Assembly: GCA_003210735.1 (NCBI GenBank)
Contig: QCUM01000003.1
Span: 1-64,000 of the forward strand
DNA length: 64,000 bases
DNA from: Synechococcus sp. AG-679-D13
GTDB taxonomy: Bacteria > Cyanobacteriota > Cyanobacteriia > PCC-6307 > Cyanobiaceae
Reading direction: 5' to 3'
Shown here: positions 54,998-63,812 of the stretch, piece after piece
Layout of the letters: every line of letters starts with the position of its first letter
Position numbering within the stretch: the stretch's first letter is position 1
The notes under the pieces: generated by a model
What the model was told of the DNA's origin: nothing
Seen by the model: only the letters and a program-made list of their open reading frames with translations
Databases searched by the model: none
Program-made: the position numbers and the translations under genes

Positions 54998-56307
54998 GCA
55001 GCCCATTTCGCCTGCTTTTGATCGGAGACAGCGACAGTCAGCTTCTGGCCTGTGAAGCTCTCTGCCAATTCCCGGATCACCTCAAGGTGGACGTCACCAT
55101 CAATGCAATCCCCAGAGATGGAACGCCCGCAACCATCCTTCAACGCGCCCAGACCCTGGGAACACTCTGGCGTTTCGATATGGGGCAGGTCTTAACGCAT
55201 CCCGATCTGCACCAGTTCGATGCCATCGGTGTTTATCTCACCGGCAGCAAGATCAGCGATTTCAGGCTGGCGCTCAGCTTGCTGTCAAGAAGCGTTCGAC
55301 CGTTGTTGTTCTGCGGATTCAACGGAGTTGTGTTGGAAAAATTCCTGGAGGGCATGAGCTGGCGACTGGGTTACGACCTGATCTGTCTCAACGGACCACG
55401 TGACCAGGACGCATTGCAGCAGATGCTGATCGGCAGCCCCTTTGCAGGACAAGCAACCGTGCTCACAGGGTTGCGGCGCAACGGTGGCCATGGAGCGGCA
55501 TCCATCCCCCACGACAATCGACGGCGTCAGATGGTGTTCGCCGAACAGGTGGTGATGCCCCGTGATGAGCAAGACAGGGCAGACATGGTGAGAATCTTGG
55601 CCGACCTGGCCAGGCGTTCCCCGAACTGGGAGGTTCTGATCAAACCGCGTATTGCACCTGACGAAACCACGTTTCACCAGGCAGAGACCCACATCAGCAA
55701 GACCGTGTTGCAGAGCATCGGTCAGCCTCCGTCCAACTTCAGACTGGATTACAGGCCTCTTCCGGAGCTCCTTAGCCAGTCACGCTTAATGGCGACGGTG
55801 TCCTCCACGGCCTTCTTCGATGCCCTCGACTTTGGCTGCAAGCCTGTCGTCATGGCGGATTTCGGAATGAATCCGGCCAATGGAAGCCACGTTTTCGCCG
55901 GAAGTGGGGTTTGGCGGCGCCTCGATGCCGTTGAAGACTTGAACGCACTGGATCAGGCATTGGGGCAACCCAATCCGGAGTGGCTCGCCTGGATGGGTTA
56001 CGGGAGGGAGTGGAAACCGGAACAATTGATCGTTTCACTGCAACAACTGAGAACCACAGAACAGGAACCGTTCCAAGCCAAATCCGGCTATCTGAGCAAT
56101 GCCAATCTCAGTTTCAATCAACTGCGGCGGGATGCTGAGCGCGCCATTCAGGAAGGAAATTGGACTGAAGCGCAAAGCCTTCTGAAGCTCGGGAGCTTGA
56201 TGCGGCCGACCCATCGCAACATCGCTCGACGACTGAGAGCAGTTGAACAGACCAACCGACTACTCCGCCAACTGCTGCTGATCCTGACCTACAGGGATGT
56301 GGGGTAA
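54994..56307 (+). CDS. DUF6716-like putative glycosyltransferase 3
   Basis: 437 residues. It opens with RLLLIGDSDSQLLACEAL and carries TVSSTAFFDALDFG and ADFGMNPANGSHVFA, the paralogue pattern of the two genes before it. The last ~70 residues are an extra helical region (LRRDAERAIQEGNWTEAQSL) that looks like a TPR or tether. It starts inside the previous stop codon. Three paralogues in a row suggest successive linkages of related sugars. Confidence 0.7.
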   Translation: MSSPFRLLLIGDSDSQLLACEALCQFPDHLKVDVTINAIPRDGTPATILQRAQTLGTLWRFDMGQVLTHPDLHQFDAIGVYLTGSKISDFRLALSLLSRSVRPLLFCGFNGVVLEKFLEGMSWRLGYDLICLNGPRDQDALQQMLIGSPFAGQATVLTGLRRNGGHGAASIPHDNRRRQMVFAEQVVMPRDEQDRADMVRILADLARRSPNWEVLIKPRIAPDETTFHQAETHISKTVLQSIGQPPSNFRLDYRPLPELLSQSRLMATVSSTAFFDALDFGCKPVVMADFGMNPANGSHVFAGSGVWRRLDAVEDLNALDQALGQPNPEWLAWMGYGREWKPEQLIVSLQQLRTTEQEPFQAKSGYLSNANLSFNQLRRDAERAIQEGNWTEAQSLLKLGSLMRPTHRNIARRLRAVEQTNRLLRQLLLILTYRDVG

Positions 56308-56313
56308 CGTCAC

Positions 56314-58608
56314 TTGGTTATCCATCTGAAGGCCGCGGAACGAACGGTGAAGGGCATTCAAATCGAGCGGAACTTCACTCAGTTCGTTGTTTTCGCAGAA
56401 GACACCATTCTTTCTGCTCTGAGCAAAATCACAGCCAACCAATCACGGTTGATTTTTGTTGTCACGGAGTCTGGAATCCTGCAGGGCGTCCTTACGGACG
56501 GGGATTTCCGCCGCTGGATCGCCGGATGTGGGGAAATTGATCTAAACCGCCCGGTCACGGCGGCCATGAATGCGGAATGCCGAAGCGCAGCGGAAGGAAC
56601 ATCTCCTGCAGAACTGGCTGGTCTGCTGACCACACGAATCATCGCGATACCACTGCTGGATAGCCACGGTCGAATCGTGGCAGTGGCCAGAACGGCCAAC
56701 AACGGACTGCAACTCGGCAACCGACGCATCGGAGCAGGGGAACCCAGCTTTGTCATTGCGGAGATCGGCAACAACCACAACGGCGATCTGGACATCGCTG
56801 TGCAACTCATCGATGCAGCCCACGCGGCAGGAGCCGACTGCGCCAAATTTCAGATGCGGGATATGTCGAAGCTGTACAGCAATGCTGGCGACAGCAACGA
56901 CATGGCGTCTGATCTTGGAACGCAGTACACCTTGGATCTGCTGGAACGTTTTCAACTCAGCGACGACGAGCTGTTTCGCTGTTTCGACCATGCTGCAGAA
57001 AAGGGATTGGTCCCGCTTTGCACACCCTGGGACGAAACCAGCCTGGAAAAACTGAATCGTTGGGGCATGGAAGGATTCAAGGTGGCTTCAGCTGATTTCA
57101 CCAATCACGCTCTGATCAGTCAGTTGGCGGCCACGGGAAAACCCCTGATCTGCTCGACAGGAATGGCCAGCGAAATGGAAATTCGCTCCGGCATCCGTCA
57201 CCTGCAACAGGTAGGCGCAAATTTTGTACTCCTGCACTGCAATTCCACCTATCCAACACCATTTAAGGACGTCAATCTGCGTTATCTCGAGCGTCTTAGA
57301 GATCTTGCAGAGGCACCTGTGGGCTATTCCGGCCATGAGAGAGGGATTGAGGTTCCGATCGCCGCAGCCGCGCTCGGCGCTGCGGTGATTGAAAAACACA
57401 TCACCCTGGACCGTGGCATGGAGGGAAATGATCACAAGGTGAGTCTGTTGCCTGATGAGTTCAAACAGATGATTCAGGGGATCCGCCGTGTGGAGGAATC
57501 CATGGGCCAGGGCGGTGAACGCAGCATCAGCCAAGGAGAAATGATGAACAGGGAGGTCCTGGCGAAAAGCCTGGTGGCAGCTTGCGATATTCCCGCCGGC
57601 ATTGAAATCACTGAAAAAATGGTTCGGATCCAGAGCCCTGGACAGGGTCTACAACCAAACCGTCTCAGCGACCTGGTGGGCAAACGTTTACCGATCTCCA
57701 AAACCCAAGGGGACGTCTTTTTTCCATCAGATCTTGAGAAACCAGCGGCAATTCCACGCCGGTACCAGTTCAAACAGCCATTTGGTCTGCCTGTTCGCTA
57801 TCACGACATCAAGGTTTTCTCGAAGGTCAGCAACCTGGATCTTGTTGAGATTCACCTGAGTTACAAAGACCTTGAAGTGAATCTGGACGAAGTCCTGCCA
57901 GAGCGTCAGGGTATGGGATTAGTAATCCATGCACCGGAATTATTTGCTGGTGATCACACCCTGGATCTATGCACAAATGATGATGAATACCGAGAGCATT
58001 CCAAAAATGAATTACAGCGGGTTATTGATATCTCGAAAGATCTGCGCCAACGATTCCAGTGCCAAGATCCAGTTCTGCTGGTAACAAACGTAGGCGGCTT
58101 CTCGGAACATCGACATCTCGACCGTCAAGAACGCATTCCATTGCAGAAAAGACTGATCGAAAGTCTTAGCCAGCTAAATACATCAGGGGAGGTGGAAATC
58201 ATTCCCCAAACGATGCCTCCTTTCCCATGGCATTTCGGAGGCCAGAGGTTTCACAATCTTTTCGTCGACACAGATTTCATCCGCAGCTTCTGCACGGAGT
58301 TGGATATGAGAGTTTGCCTTGACGTTTCACACTCCAAACTTGCCTGCAATCATCTACATATCCCCTTCCGAGAGTTTCTCGACCAAATCCTGCCCTTCAC
58401 TGCACACCTCCACCTGGCAGACGCCAAAGACGTTGACGGCGAAGGTCTGCAGATCGACGATGGGGAAATCGACTGGGTTCAGTTATTTCTTCAGATCCAA
58501 CAACATTGCCCCAAGGCATCCTTTATCCCGGAAATCTGGCAAGGCCATAAGAACGGCGGGGAAGGAGCGTGGCTTGCACTCGAAAGGCTTGAAGCAGCTG
58601 CAGCATGA
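56314..58608 (+). CDS. CBS-NeuB-SAF-TIM barrel fusion (nonulosonate synthase-like)
   Basis: 764 residues from a TTG at 56314 (a GTG at 56347 is possible; no ATG nearby). Domains are a CBS pair (~15-125), a NeuB-type synthase (~145-385; IAEIGNNHNGDLDIA, DCAKFQMR, STGMASEMEIRSG, GYSGHERGIEVPIAAAALGA, EKHITLDRGMEGNDHKVSL), an SAF domain (~415-475; DIPAGIEITEKMV) and a xylose-isomerase-like TIM barrel (~490-764; VEIHLSYKDLE, CLDVSHSKLACN, HLADAKDVDGEG). NeuB enzymes condense PEP with a hexosamine-like sugar. The TIM barrel may make the precursor, giving a two-step enzyme. It ends in an ATGA overlap with the first of three sulfotransferases. Confidence 0.85.
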   Translation: MVIHLKAAERTVKGIQIERNFTQFVVFAEDTILSALSKITANQSRLIFVVTESGILQGVLTDGDFRRWIAGCGEIDLNRPVTAAMNAECRSAAEGTSPAELAGLLTTRIIAIPLLDSHGRIVAVARTANNGLQLGNRRIGAGEPSFVIAEIGNNHNGDLDIAVQLIDAAHAAGADCAKFQMRDMSKLYSNAGDSNDMASDLGTQYTLDLLERFQLSDDELFRCFDHAAEKGLVPLCTPWDETSLEKLNRWGMEGFKVASADFTNHALISQLAATGKPLICSTGMASEMEIRSGIRHLQQVGANFVLLHCNSTYPTPFKDVNLRYLERLRDLAEAPVGYSGHERGIEVPIAAAALGAAVIEKHITLDRGMEGNDHKVSLLPDEFKQMIQGIRRVEESMGQGGERSISQGEMMNREVLAKSLVAACDIPAGIEITEKMVRIQSPGQGLQPNRLSDLVGKRLPISKTQGDVFFPSDLEKPAAIPRRYQFKQPFGLPVRYHDIKVFSKVSNLDLVEIHLSYKDLEVNLDEVLPERQGMGLVIHAPELFAGDHTLDLCTNDDEYREHSKNELQRVIDISKDLRQRFQCQDPVLLVTNVGGFSEHRHLDRQERIPLQKRLIESLSQLNTSGEVEIIPQTMPPFPWHFGGQRFHNLFVDTDFIRSFCTELDMRVCLDVSHSKLACNHLHIPFREFLDQILPFTAHLHLADAKDVDGEGLQIDDGEIDWVQLFLQIQQHCPKASFIPEIWQGHKNGGEGAWLALERLEAAAA

Positions 58609-59396
58609 GTGCTTCCACGCGTCATTTCATCCTGTTTCGAGACATACCATTGATGTATGGCAGGGTTCCCAAAGTTGCCAACAGCTCAATCAAAGCCAGT
58701 CTATGCAAACTTCTATCTGAAAAGCCTGACGGCGGAATAAAAACAACTGCAGATCGGTTTTGGCGACAAAACACGCATGACGAAACAAAGCTGATCACAA
58801 CATCGCAAGCCAGACGACTGCGCGAGACCCACTTCAGCTTCAGCTTTGTAAGAAATCCATTCGACAGACTGGTAGCCGCTTATAACAATAAAATCATGGA
58901 GATCGATGATGTTCCGTCACCCATGGAAAAAATGGGGTTATATCATGCAATGCCTTTCAAGGAGTTCATCGAACTGGTCTGCAAAGCAGACCCAGCAGAG
59001 ATGGACAACCACATCAGGCCCCAGGCAGAGATACTGATAACGGACAAAAAAATTGTTCCAAAGTTTGTAGGCAGGATGGAACATATCGACGATCATTGGA
59101 AGCGTTTACGAAAGCGAATGAAACTCGAAGGCCTACCAACACTCGGACTTCTTCCTCAGAAAAATGTACGTCGTGACGACCGCAAAGATATTGGCCATTA
59201 TTTCAAAACATCAACATTAATCGACCAAGTATTGGAGCGATATGCTATCGACTTCAAGAGATTCTATGGTGATTACAGTATCGACAAGTTGATCCTCGGA
59301 GAGCATCTTGAGAAAAAGCCACCATTGCAACGTGGCGTCAGCAAGGCCAGGCGACGCCTAAACGCACAAACATCCATCGAGCCAGACAAAGCTTAA
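58605..59396 (+). CDS. Sulfotransferase (family 2-like) 1
   Basis: 263 residues. VPKVANSSIK (21-30) is the 5'-phosphosulfate loop and FSFVRNPFDRLVAAYNN (80-95) the 3'-phosphate motif of the carbohydrate sulfotransferase family 2 type. It overlaps the NeuB fusion by 4 bases and the next sulfotransferase by one base. The protein at 60211 is a clear paralogue, with stretches identical at DNA level. The acceptor is likely the polymer made by this cluster. Basic C-terminal ~20 residues may be membrane- or nucleic-acid-facing. Confidence 0.85.
   Translation: MSASTRHFILFRDIPLMYGRVPKVANSSIKASLCKLLSEKPDGGIKTTADRFWRQNTHDETKLITTSQARRLRETHFSFSFVRNPFDRLVAAYNNKIMEIDDVPSPMEKMGLYHAMPFKEFIELVCKADPAEMDNHIRPQAEILITDKKIVPKFVGRMEHIDDHWKRLRKRMKLEGLPTLGLLPQKNVRRDDRKDIGHYFKTSTLIDQVLERYAIDFKRFYGDYSIDKLILGEHLEKKPPLQRGVSKARRRLNAQTSIEPDKA
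58635..58666 (+). repeat. 32-bp identical segment, copy 1
   Basis: The 32 bases from TTTCGAGACATACC to GTATGGCAGGGT are identical here and at 60235-60266, exactly 1,600 bases downstream. Both copies lie at the 5' end of paralogous sulfotransferase genes and encode FRDIPLMYGR. Similarity continues less perfectly for 40 more bases. Confidence 0.9.
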
Positions 59397-60214
59397 TGTC
59401 ATCACCAAAAAAAAGTCTCATCCAGAAAGGACTTGAAGGGGAGCATTCAGAGATTGTCAATCAATATCGAGATAGTCTTCCTAATTTCATCATCATAGGC
59501 GCCGCCAAGTCTGCCACTACAACGCTAACGACCATATTGCCACTGCATCCAGACATCTTCATCAGTAAACCTAAAGAACCTAAGTTTTTTGGCAGGAACT
59601 ACAACAAGGGATGGGACTGGTATGCCTCTCGATTTAAAGCCGGGAAAAATTATGCCCTTAGGGGAGAAGGCAGCACAATGTATGCAAGTAAAATGAAAAA
59701 ATTCCGTCATACGCCGGAATTGATGCACCAATACTTACCAAATTTAAAATTAATTTATCTCGTACGCCACCCGCTCGATCGAATTGTGTCTCAGTGGCGT
59801 CACCATCGAGGTCGCAATCCAAATAGCGCAAACTTCGATGAATTGATCAGTAATCGTCACCTGAGACGACTTGTTGTGGGTTGCTCAATGTACTATCAGC
59901 GCCTAATGGCGTTTCGTGAGTTCTACCCCGACGATCAGATTCACTGTATGACCTTCGAAGATCTGCTCTCCACACCAAAGCAATCACTCAGAAAAACCCT
60001 GAGATTTCTTGGCGTTAAACCACAAGTCAAGCGAATGCTGGATCACAACGGCCTCTTGCCACGAGAGAACGAAGCCGGTGCGAAAGGACGAGATCATGTT
60101 GAAAAACCAGAATGGAATGCTGAATTAAAGGCGAAGGTGCTGCGTAAGATTCAACCTGATGCCGAACAGATGTTGGCCTATATGGGCAAACCTCTGAACT
60201 ACTGGAATCTGTGA
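59396..60214 (+). CDS. Sulfotransferase (family 1/heparan-like)
   Basis: 272 residues. NFIIIGAAKSATTTL (30-44) is the 5'-phosphosulfate loop with K-x-A-T-T, followed by SKPKEPKFFGRNY. LKLIYLVRHPLDRIVSQW (near 117-135) is the 3'-phosphate motif. It is of a different subfamily from its two neighbours, so it probably sulfates a different position. Its ATG shares one base with the previous stop codon. Confidence 0.88.
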   Translation: MSSPKKSLIQKGLEGEHSEIVNQYRDSLPNFIIIGAAKSATTTLTTILPLHPDIFISKPKEPKFFGRNYNKGWDWYASRFKAGKNYALRGEGSTMYASKMKKFRHTPELMHQYLPNLKLIYLVRHPLDRIVSQWRHHRGRNPNSANFDELISNRHLRRLVVGCSMYYQRLMAFREFYPDDQIHCMTFEDLLSTPKQSLRKTLRFLGVKPQVKRMLDHNGLLPRENEAGAKGRDHVEKPEWNAELKAKVLRKIQPDAEQMLAYMGKPLNYWNL

Positions 60215-60909
60215 ATATCAGGCATTTCATTCATTTTCGAGACATACCATTGATGTATGGCAGGGTCCCGAAGGTTGCCAATAGTTCCATTAAGGCTGCT
60301 CTCCGCAGGCTGCTTAAAGCACCTCAGCTTGAAGGGAGCCGAACAACATCCGATAATTTTTGGAGAACAGGTACTGAGGGAGAAACATCAATGCTGAGCA
60401 CTCACGACGCACGAATGTGTCGTGGCACCCATTTCAGCTTCAGCTTTGTACGAAATCCCTTTGACAGATTGGTATCTGCTTACAACAACAAGCTGCTCGA
60501 ACTCGATGAAATACCCGGCCCAATGCAAGCAATGGGTCTTGTCCACTCCATGCCGTTTGGCTCGTTTTTAGACGTTGTTGCATCCACGAGCGATGACAAC
60601 CTGGATATACATCTTCTACCTCAGAGCACGATCCTGTGCCTTGAGAGGCAACTGATCCCCAACTTCGTTGGCCATTTGGAGACAATGGATGAAGACTGGA
60701 TCGTTCTACAGCAAATTCTTCGACGGGAGGGTCTTCCAGACCTAGGTGCACTTCCTGAAAAAAATGTCAGAAGAGGCTCGAGTCATCGAGATCTAGCCGA
60801 CTATTTCCAAGACCCTGACTTGATCCAGATCGTGACCGAACGCTATGGTGATGACATCGAATGGTTCTATGGAGACAAAACAACGGAGCAGCTGATCAAC
60901 GGTGAATAA
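60211..60909 (+). CDS. Sulfotransferase (family 2-like) 2
   Basis: 232 residues from a GTG that overlaps the previous stop (GTGA). VPKVANSSIK (19-28) and FSFVRNPFDRLVSAYNN repeat the motifs of the gene at 58605. The two proteins align over most of their length, but this copy lacks the basic tail. The 32-bp identity at the 5' ends indicates duplication or gene conversion. It is the last gene of the rightward capsule run. Confidence 0.85.
   Translation: MNIRHFIHFRDIPLMYGRVPKVANSSIKAALRRLLKAPQLEGSRTTSDNFWRTGTEGETSMLSTHDARMCRGTHFSFSFVRNPFDRLVSAYNNKLLELDEIPGPMQAMGLVHSMPFGSFLDVVASTSDDNLDIHLLPQSTILCLERQLIPNFVGHLETMDEDWIVLQQILRREGLPDLGALPEKNVRRGSSHRDLADYFQDPDLIQIVTERYGDDIEWFYGDKTTEQLINGE
60235..60266 (+). 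repeat. 32-bp identical segment, copy 2
   Basis: Identical to 58635-58666; see that entry. The two copies frame one full sulfotransferase gene plus the unrelated sulfotransferase between them, so homologous recombination would delete 1,600 bases and leave one chimeric gene. Confidence 0.9.
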
Positions 60910-61194
60910 GGAGACCTTGCAGAGCTGCGATTGAAGCAAGTCAATAAATCATTGAACGACTATTATCGCATAGAAAGGCAGAAGAGCACTAAAAATAGTC
61001 TTGTGAATGGCATACAGAATGCCCTAGTCAGACCAAAAGCAGGTTTCTAAATTAACGAGACTCAATAGGCAATATTGATCAGGTCAGTAAATAAAAGCCA
61101 TCCGGTTTTTAGGGAAAGAGGGCGGCCAATCAACTGATTCAAAACCGTGATATTGAGCCAGTGCGGAAAGGAATTGAAATTCGGAAGGCCTGAT

Positions 61195-61614
61195 TTAACG
61201 AACGAGTGAAGATTTTCGACGAATAGCTCTGAAGTTGGGCGTCGCTCCGGCGGTTGAACGTGTTATGGCAAGAATCAGAGCACCAATCACAGCAAGATTT
61301 CGAACAAAGCCAGCATCAACAGGGAACGTATGGAAGATCAGTGTGGTTGGCACAAGAAACAGAAGCAATAAAGAGGCTCCAATTCTTGTGTTAGGAGCAA
61401 ACACAAACAGAATGGATCCTGCAATCAACACCACGATTGCAGCGATAAGCAGGAAAGCAGCCAAAGGCTCCGGAATGCCCCGCGAAACGATGAAATCAAC
61501 CGTTGAGGCGTACCCGGTCACTTTTCCTGGCACAGCCATGGCGAACAGGAAGGCAACAAATGCCCGCCCAACAAAATCGAAAAGCTTGACGCTGTCTGCA
61601 GCGGGGTACGACAT
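61195..61614 (-). CDS. DoxX-family membrane protein
   Basis: 139 residues with four predicted transmembrane helices. It opens AADSVKLFDFVGRAFVAFLFAMAVPGKVTGYA, which matches the DoxX/SURF4 family (R-x-x-x-x-x-x-F-x-x-x-x-x-K). The middle VLIAGSILFVFAPNTRIGASLLLLFLVPTTLIFH is typical of the last two helices. DoxX proteins are linked to thiol and oxidative stress handling in some bacteria. Nothing in its neighbourhood indicates a specific partner. Confidence 0.8.
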   Translation of the reverse strand: MSYPAADSVKLFDFVGRAFVAFLFAMAVPGKVTGYASTVDFIVSRGIPEPLAAFLLIAAIVVLIAGSILFVFAPNTRIGASLLLLFLVPTTLIFHTFPVDAGFVRNLAVIGALILAITRSTAGATPNFRAIRRKSSLVR

Positions 61615-62115
61615 ATGCGCACAAGAGTGACTCCTGTTTTAGCAGAGAGACCCAAAACCCATCTCAATCCCTGCAGGTGCCTCTGGGAGGAGAATCAGCC
61701 GATGCCTTTATTGCAATAGAAAGACTCACAGTGGTCATCATGGGAAGTGATTCCAAGTGTCAACAAGAGATGACCCTGTCTAAGGAATCAGGGCCAACTT
61801 ATTGCACGATTATTGATACATTTAGCAATTCAAAAAAGATTAACTTGCCATCCGAAAAGAAGTTGCCTAATCACTGGCACAAAACATGCTCAACAACAGC
61901 AAATAATCCAACCAACGACTTGCTATAGGTCATACTGAATCCTCAAATAATCAGGCCCCTGCTTTACAAAGCTGCTTCACCAAAGCCTTATGCACATGAG
62001 AATTATGACAACACTCACGACTACCGCAGAAGACTGTAACTAGCTAAAGCAAAGTCAAACGATTGATCAAAGACGGGGAAAATTTAGCAAATTCAACAGC
62101 CAGAATTAAAACGAA
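61615..62115. other. Gene-poor stretch
   Basis: About 500 bases with no supported gene. One frame of 83 codons at 61677-61928 (+) has no family resemblance, poor codon usage and no ribosome-binding site, so it is not called. No structured RNA was recognised. Confidence 0.4.
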
Positions 62116-62529
62116 TCAACGTGGAAATCCATTATAAATTAATTCAGCCTTTGTTTCACCATCTGTGTAGATGCGAATCTCAGTTTCAACCGTTGGTGGT
62201 AGCTTAAGAACCTCCCAGCCTGGCGCGCCGCCTAAGAATCGATACGTAAAGCCATTCTTCTCATCAGCGAGGCAATCTTTTGAAGACTGATGGCTATACA
62301 TACACGACTGTGCTTGATATTGACTGATTCCTCCATTCAAAGCCTCGGCACGCATACGCGCAAAATTAAACGCCCTCTGGGTAGGCTTTGGGTCAACAAC
62401 AATCACTAGGTCATCAATCCCATTCATTGAAGACTCTTTTTCACAGACGTCATGGCTTAGAGCCTTAAGGGCAAAGCCAGCAGACAGGCTCAAAGCTCCC
62501 ATTAAAATCAAAAAGAATTTTCCAGGCAC
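62116..62529 (-). CDS. Small secreted hypothetical protein
   Basis: 137 residues from a GTG (an ATG nine codons on would remove much of the signal). KFFLILMGALSLSAGFALKALS is a signal-peptide-like hydrophobic start (residues 4-25), so it is probably exported or membrane-anchored. Three Cys (VCEKES, SCMYSH, DCLADE) could form disulfides. The remaining sequence has beta-strand character (VETEIRIYTDGETKAELIY). Not recognised; no partner genes nearby. Confidence 0.55.
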   Translation of the reverse strand: MPGKFFLILMGALSLSAGFALKALSHDVCEKESSMNGIDDLVIVVDPKPTQRAFNFARMRAEALNGGISQYQAQSCMYSHQSSKDCLADEKNGFTYRFLGGAPGWEVLKLPPTVETEIRIYTDGETKAELIYNGFPR

Positions 62530-63135
62530 AAAGACAACAAGGACTCAATAAAAAATAATTCAGTTGTTCTATAAAGTCAAGCAAGCATGAAAAGCGAAAC
62601 ACATTCCTTGATACGAGAAACCCCGAACAAATTAACGCCTTTCAGAGTTTCCTAGATTTAGAGAATCAGACGAGTGTCAAACCAAAACAAAAAAATGAAG
62701 ATCTCAGCCCTTTGTTGAATACTCAAACTCTAGCCCTGGACAAAATACTTTCAAGAAATGCCCAAGACTCAGGAGGCCTCCCGACAGACCATAACCAATG
62801 ATCATTTCGAAGATCACCACTGAAATGTCAAGGCGATCTGCTCAAGGCACAACACAGAAGAAACGAGATGGTCCGCTCATCAGTGCCAGCCATTGATCAG
62901 TCACTTTGCAAATTATATTATTAGGTCAATAAAACCAATACAGCGATTGCAAAGCAGCATGCCAAGAGTTTTTGAAACGATGCCGAAAGCATTGAAGGAA
63001 TGATCATTCGGTAACTGCGACATGTTGCTTACCATCACAGAGCCATGATGCAGACCTTGGCAACTTGTGGCAGAAGAAACCCGGAGAGTGCAAGGATATA
63101 GTGAGCAACTCACCTCCTAACCAAGAAGGGAGCAC
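62530..63135. other. Gene-poor stretch
   Basis: About 600 bases with no convincing gene on either strand. A leftward frame at 62913-63113 has Cys-rich, low-quality composition and is rejected. The region must carry a promoter for the gene at 63136. GGGAG just before that start is the only clear element. Confidence 0.4.
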
Positions 63136-63594
63136 ATGAATCAAACCAGAGAGCCATACGGTCATCTCTTTTTGATTTTGGGAATTATTTTTGCACTAAC
63201 CCTGCTTCTGTTTAGCGGTTTCGTAGGGCAAAAAGCCTGGCGCCATCAATCGGAACTCACAAGAAACTTTGAAGCCTGCATGGAAAGTGCACCATTCAAA
63301 AAGGTTTTGGACACCCCCAAGCCGGAAATAATTTTATCAGTGGAAGAGCTGCAAGATCATTTTGATGAGTTCGATCGACTGTTCAAAGAGACTGGCCTCC
63401 CACCAATCTGGAACGGGGAGACCCTGGTTCCATGGAAAGACTTCCATAGAGGCTCAATCAAAATCGTTAAGCAATGCCATTTAGAGCTGGGAATAACACA
63501 GCCGCAAAAGCAACTCAAAGGCACCTACGCAAAACCTGTATGGGATCCAAATTCAAAAATATGGATAGATTCCCAGACAATCCTCATTGACTGA
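63136..63594 (+). CDS. Membrane-anchored hypothetical protein
   Basis: 152 residues. The ATG is preceded by AAGGGAG at 63125-63131, a good ribosome-binding site. A single hydrophobic helix at about 11-32 (LFLILGIIFALTLLLFSGFV) follows a short cytoplasmic N-terminus, so most of the protein should be on the outer face. Two Cys (EACMES, KQCHLE) may pair. No family recognised. Flanked by non-coding DNA, it appears to be a lone transcription unit. Confidence 0.65.
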   Translation: MNQTREPYGHLFLILGIIFALTLLLFSGFVGQKAWRHQSELTRNFEACMESAPFKKVLDTPKPEIILSVEELQDHFDEFDRLFKETGLPPIWNGETLVPWKDFHRGSIKIVKQCHLELGITQPQKQLKGTYAKPVWDPNSKIWIDSQTILID

Positions 63595-63812
63595 AGTTTA
63601 CTTTGCAAATTATCCAGCCTTTTAGCACCGACCTCGTTTTTAGCCGAAAAAAGTTATATGGGAAGCATTGCAGCTGAAATCATGAATCAATTGAGTCCGA
63701 ATTCAATCAACATTTGTCCTGATCGTTTCGCTACCAGCGGTGGAATGACGAAATACATCCGATCGTAAAAAAAAGGACGTACCTGATTCACACCTTCGAC
63801 AAGTTGTTGTCC

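Noticed and set aside
61677-61928. 83-codon frame downstream of the DoxX gene
   Set aside because: Random-looking composition, no start context, no resemblance to known proteins.
62913-63113. 66-codon leftward frame rich in Cys and Ser
   Set aside because: No start context and no conserved pattern; likely chance.
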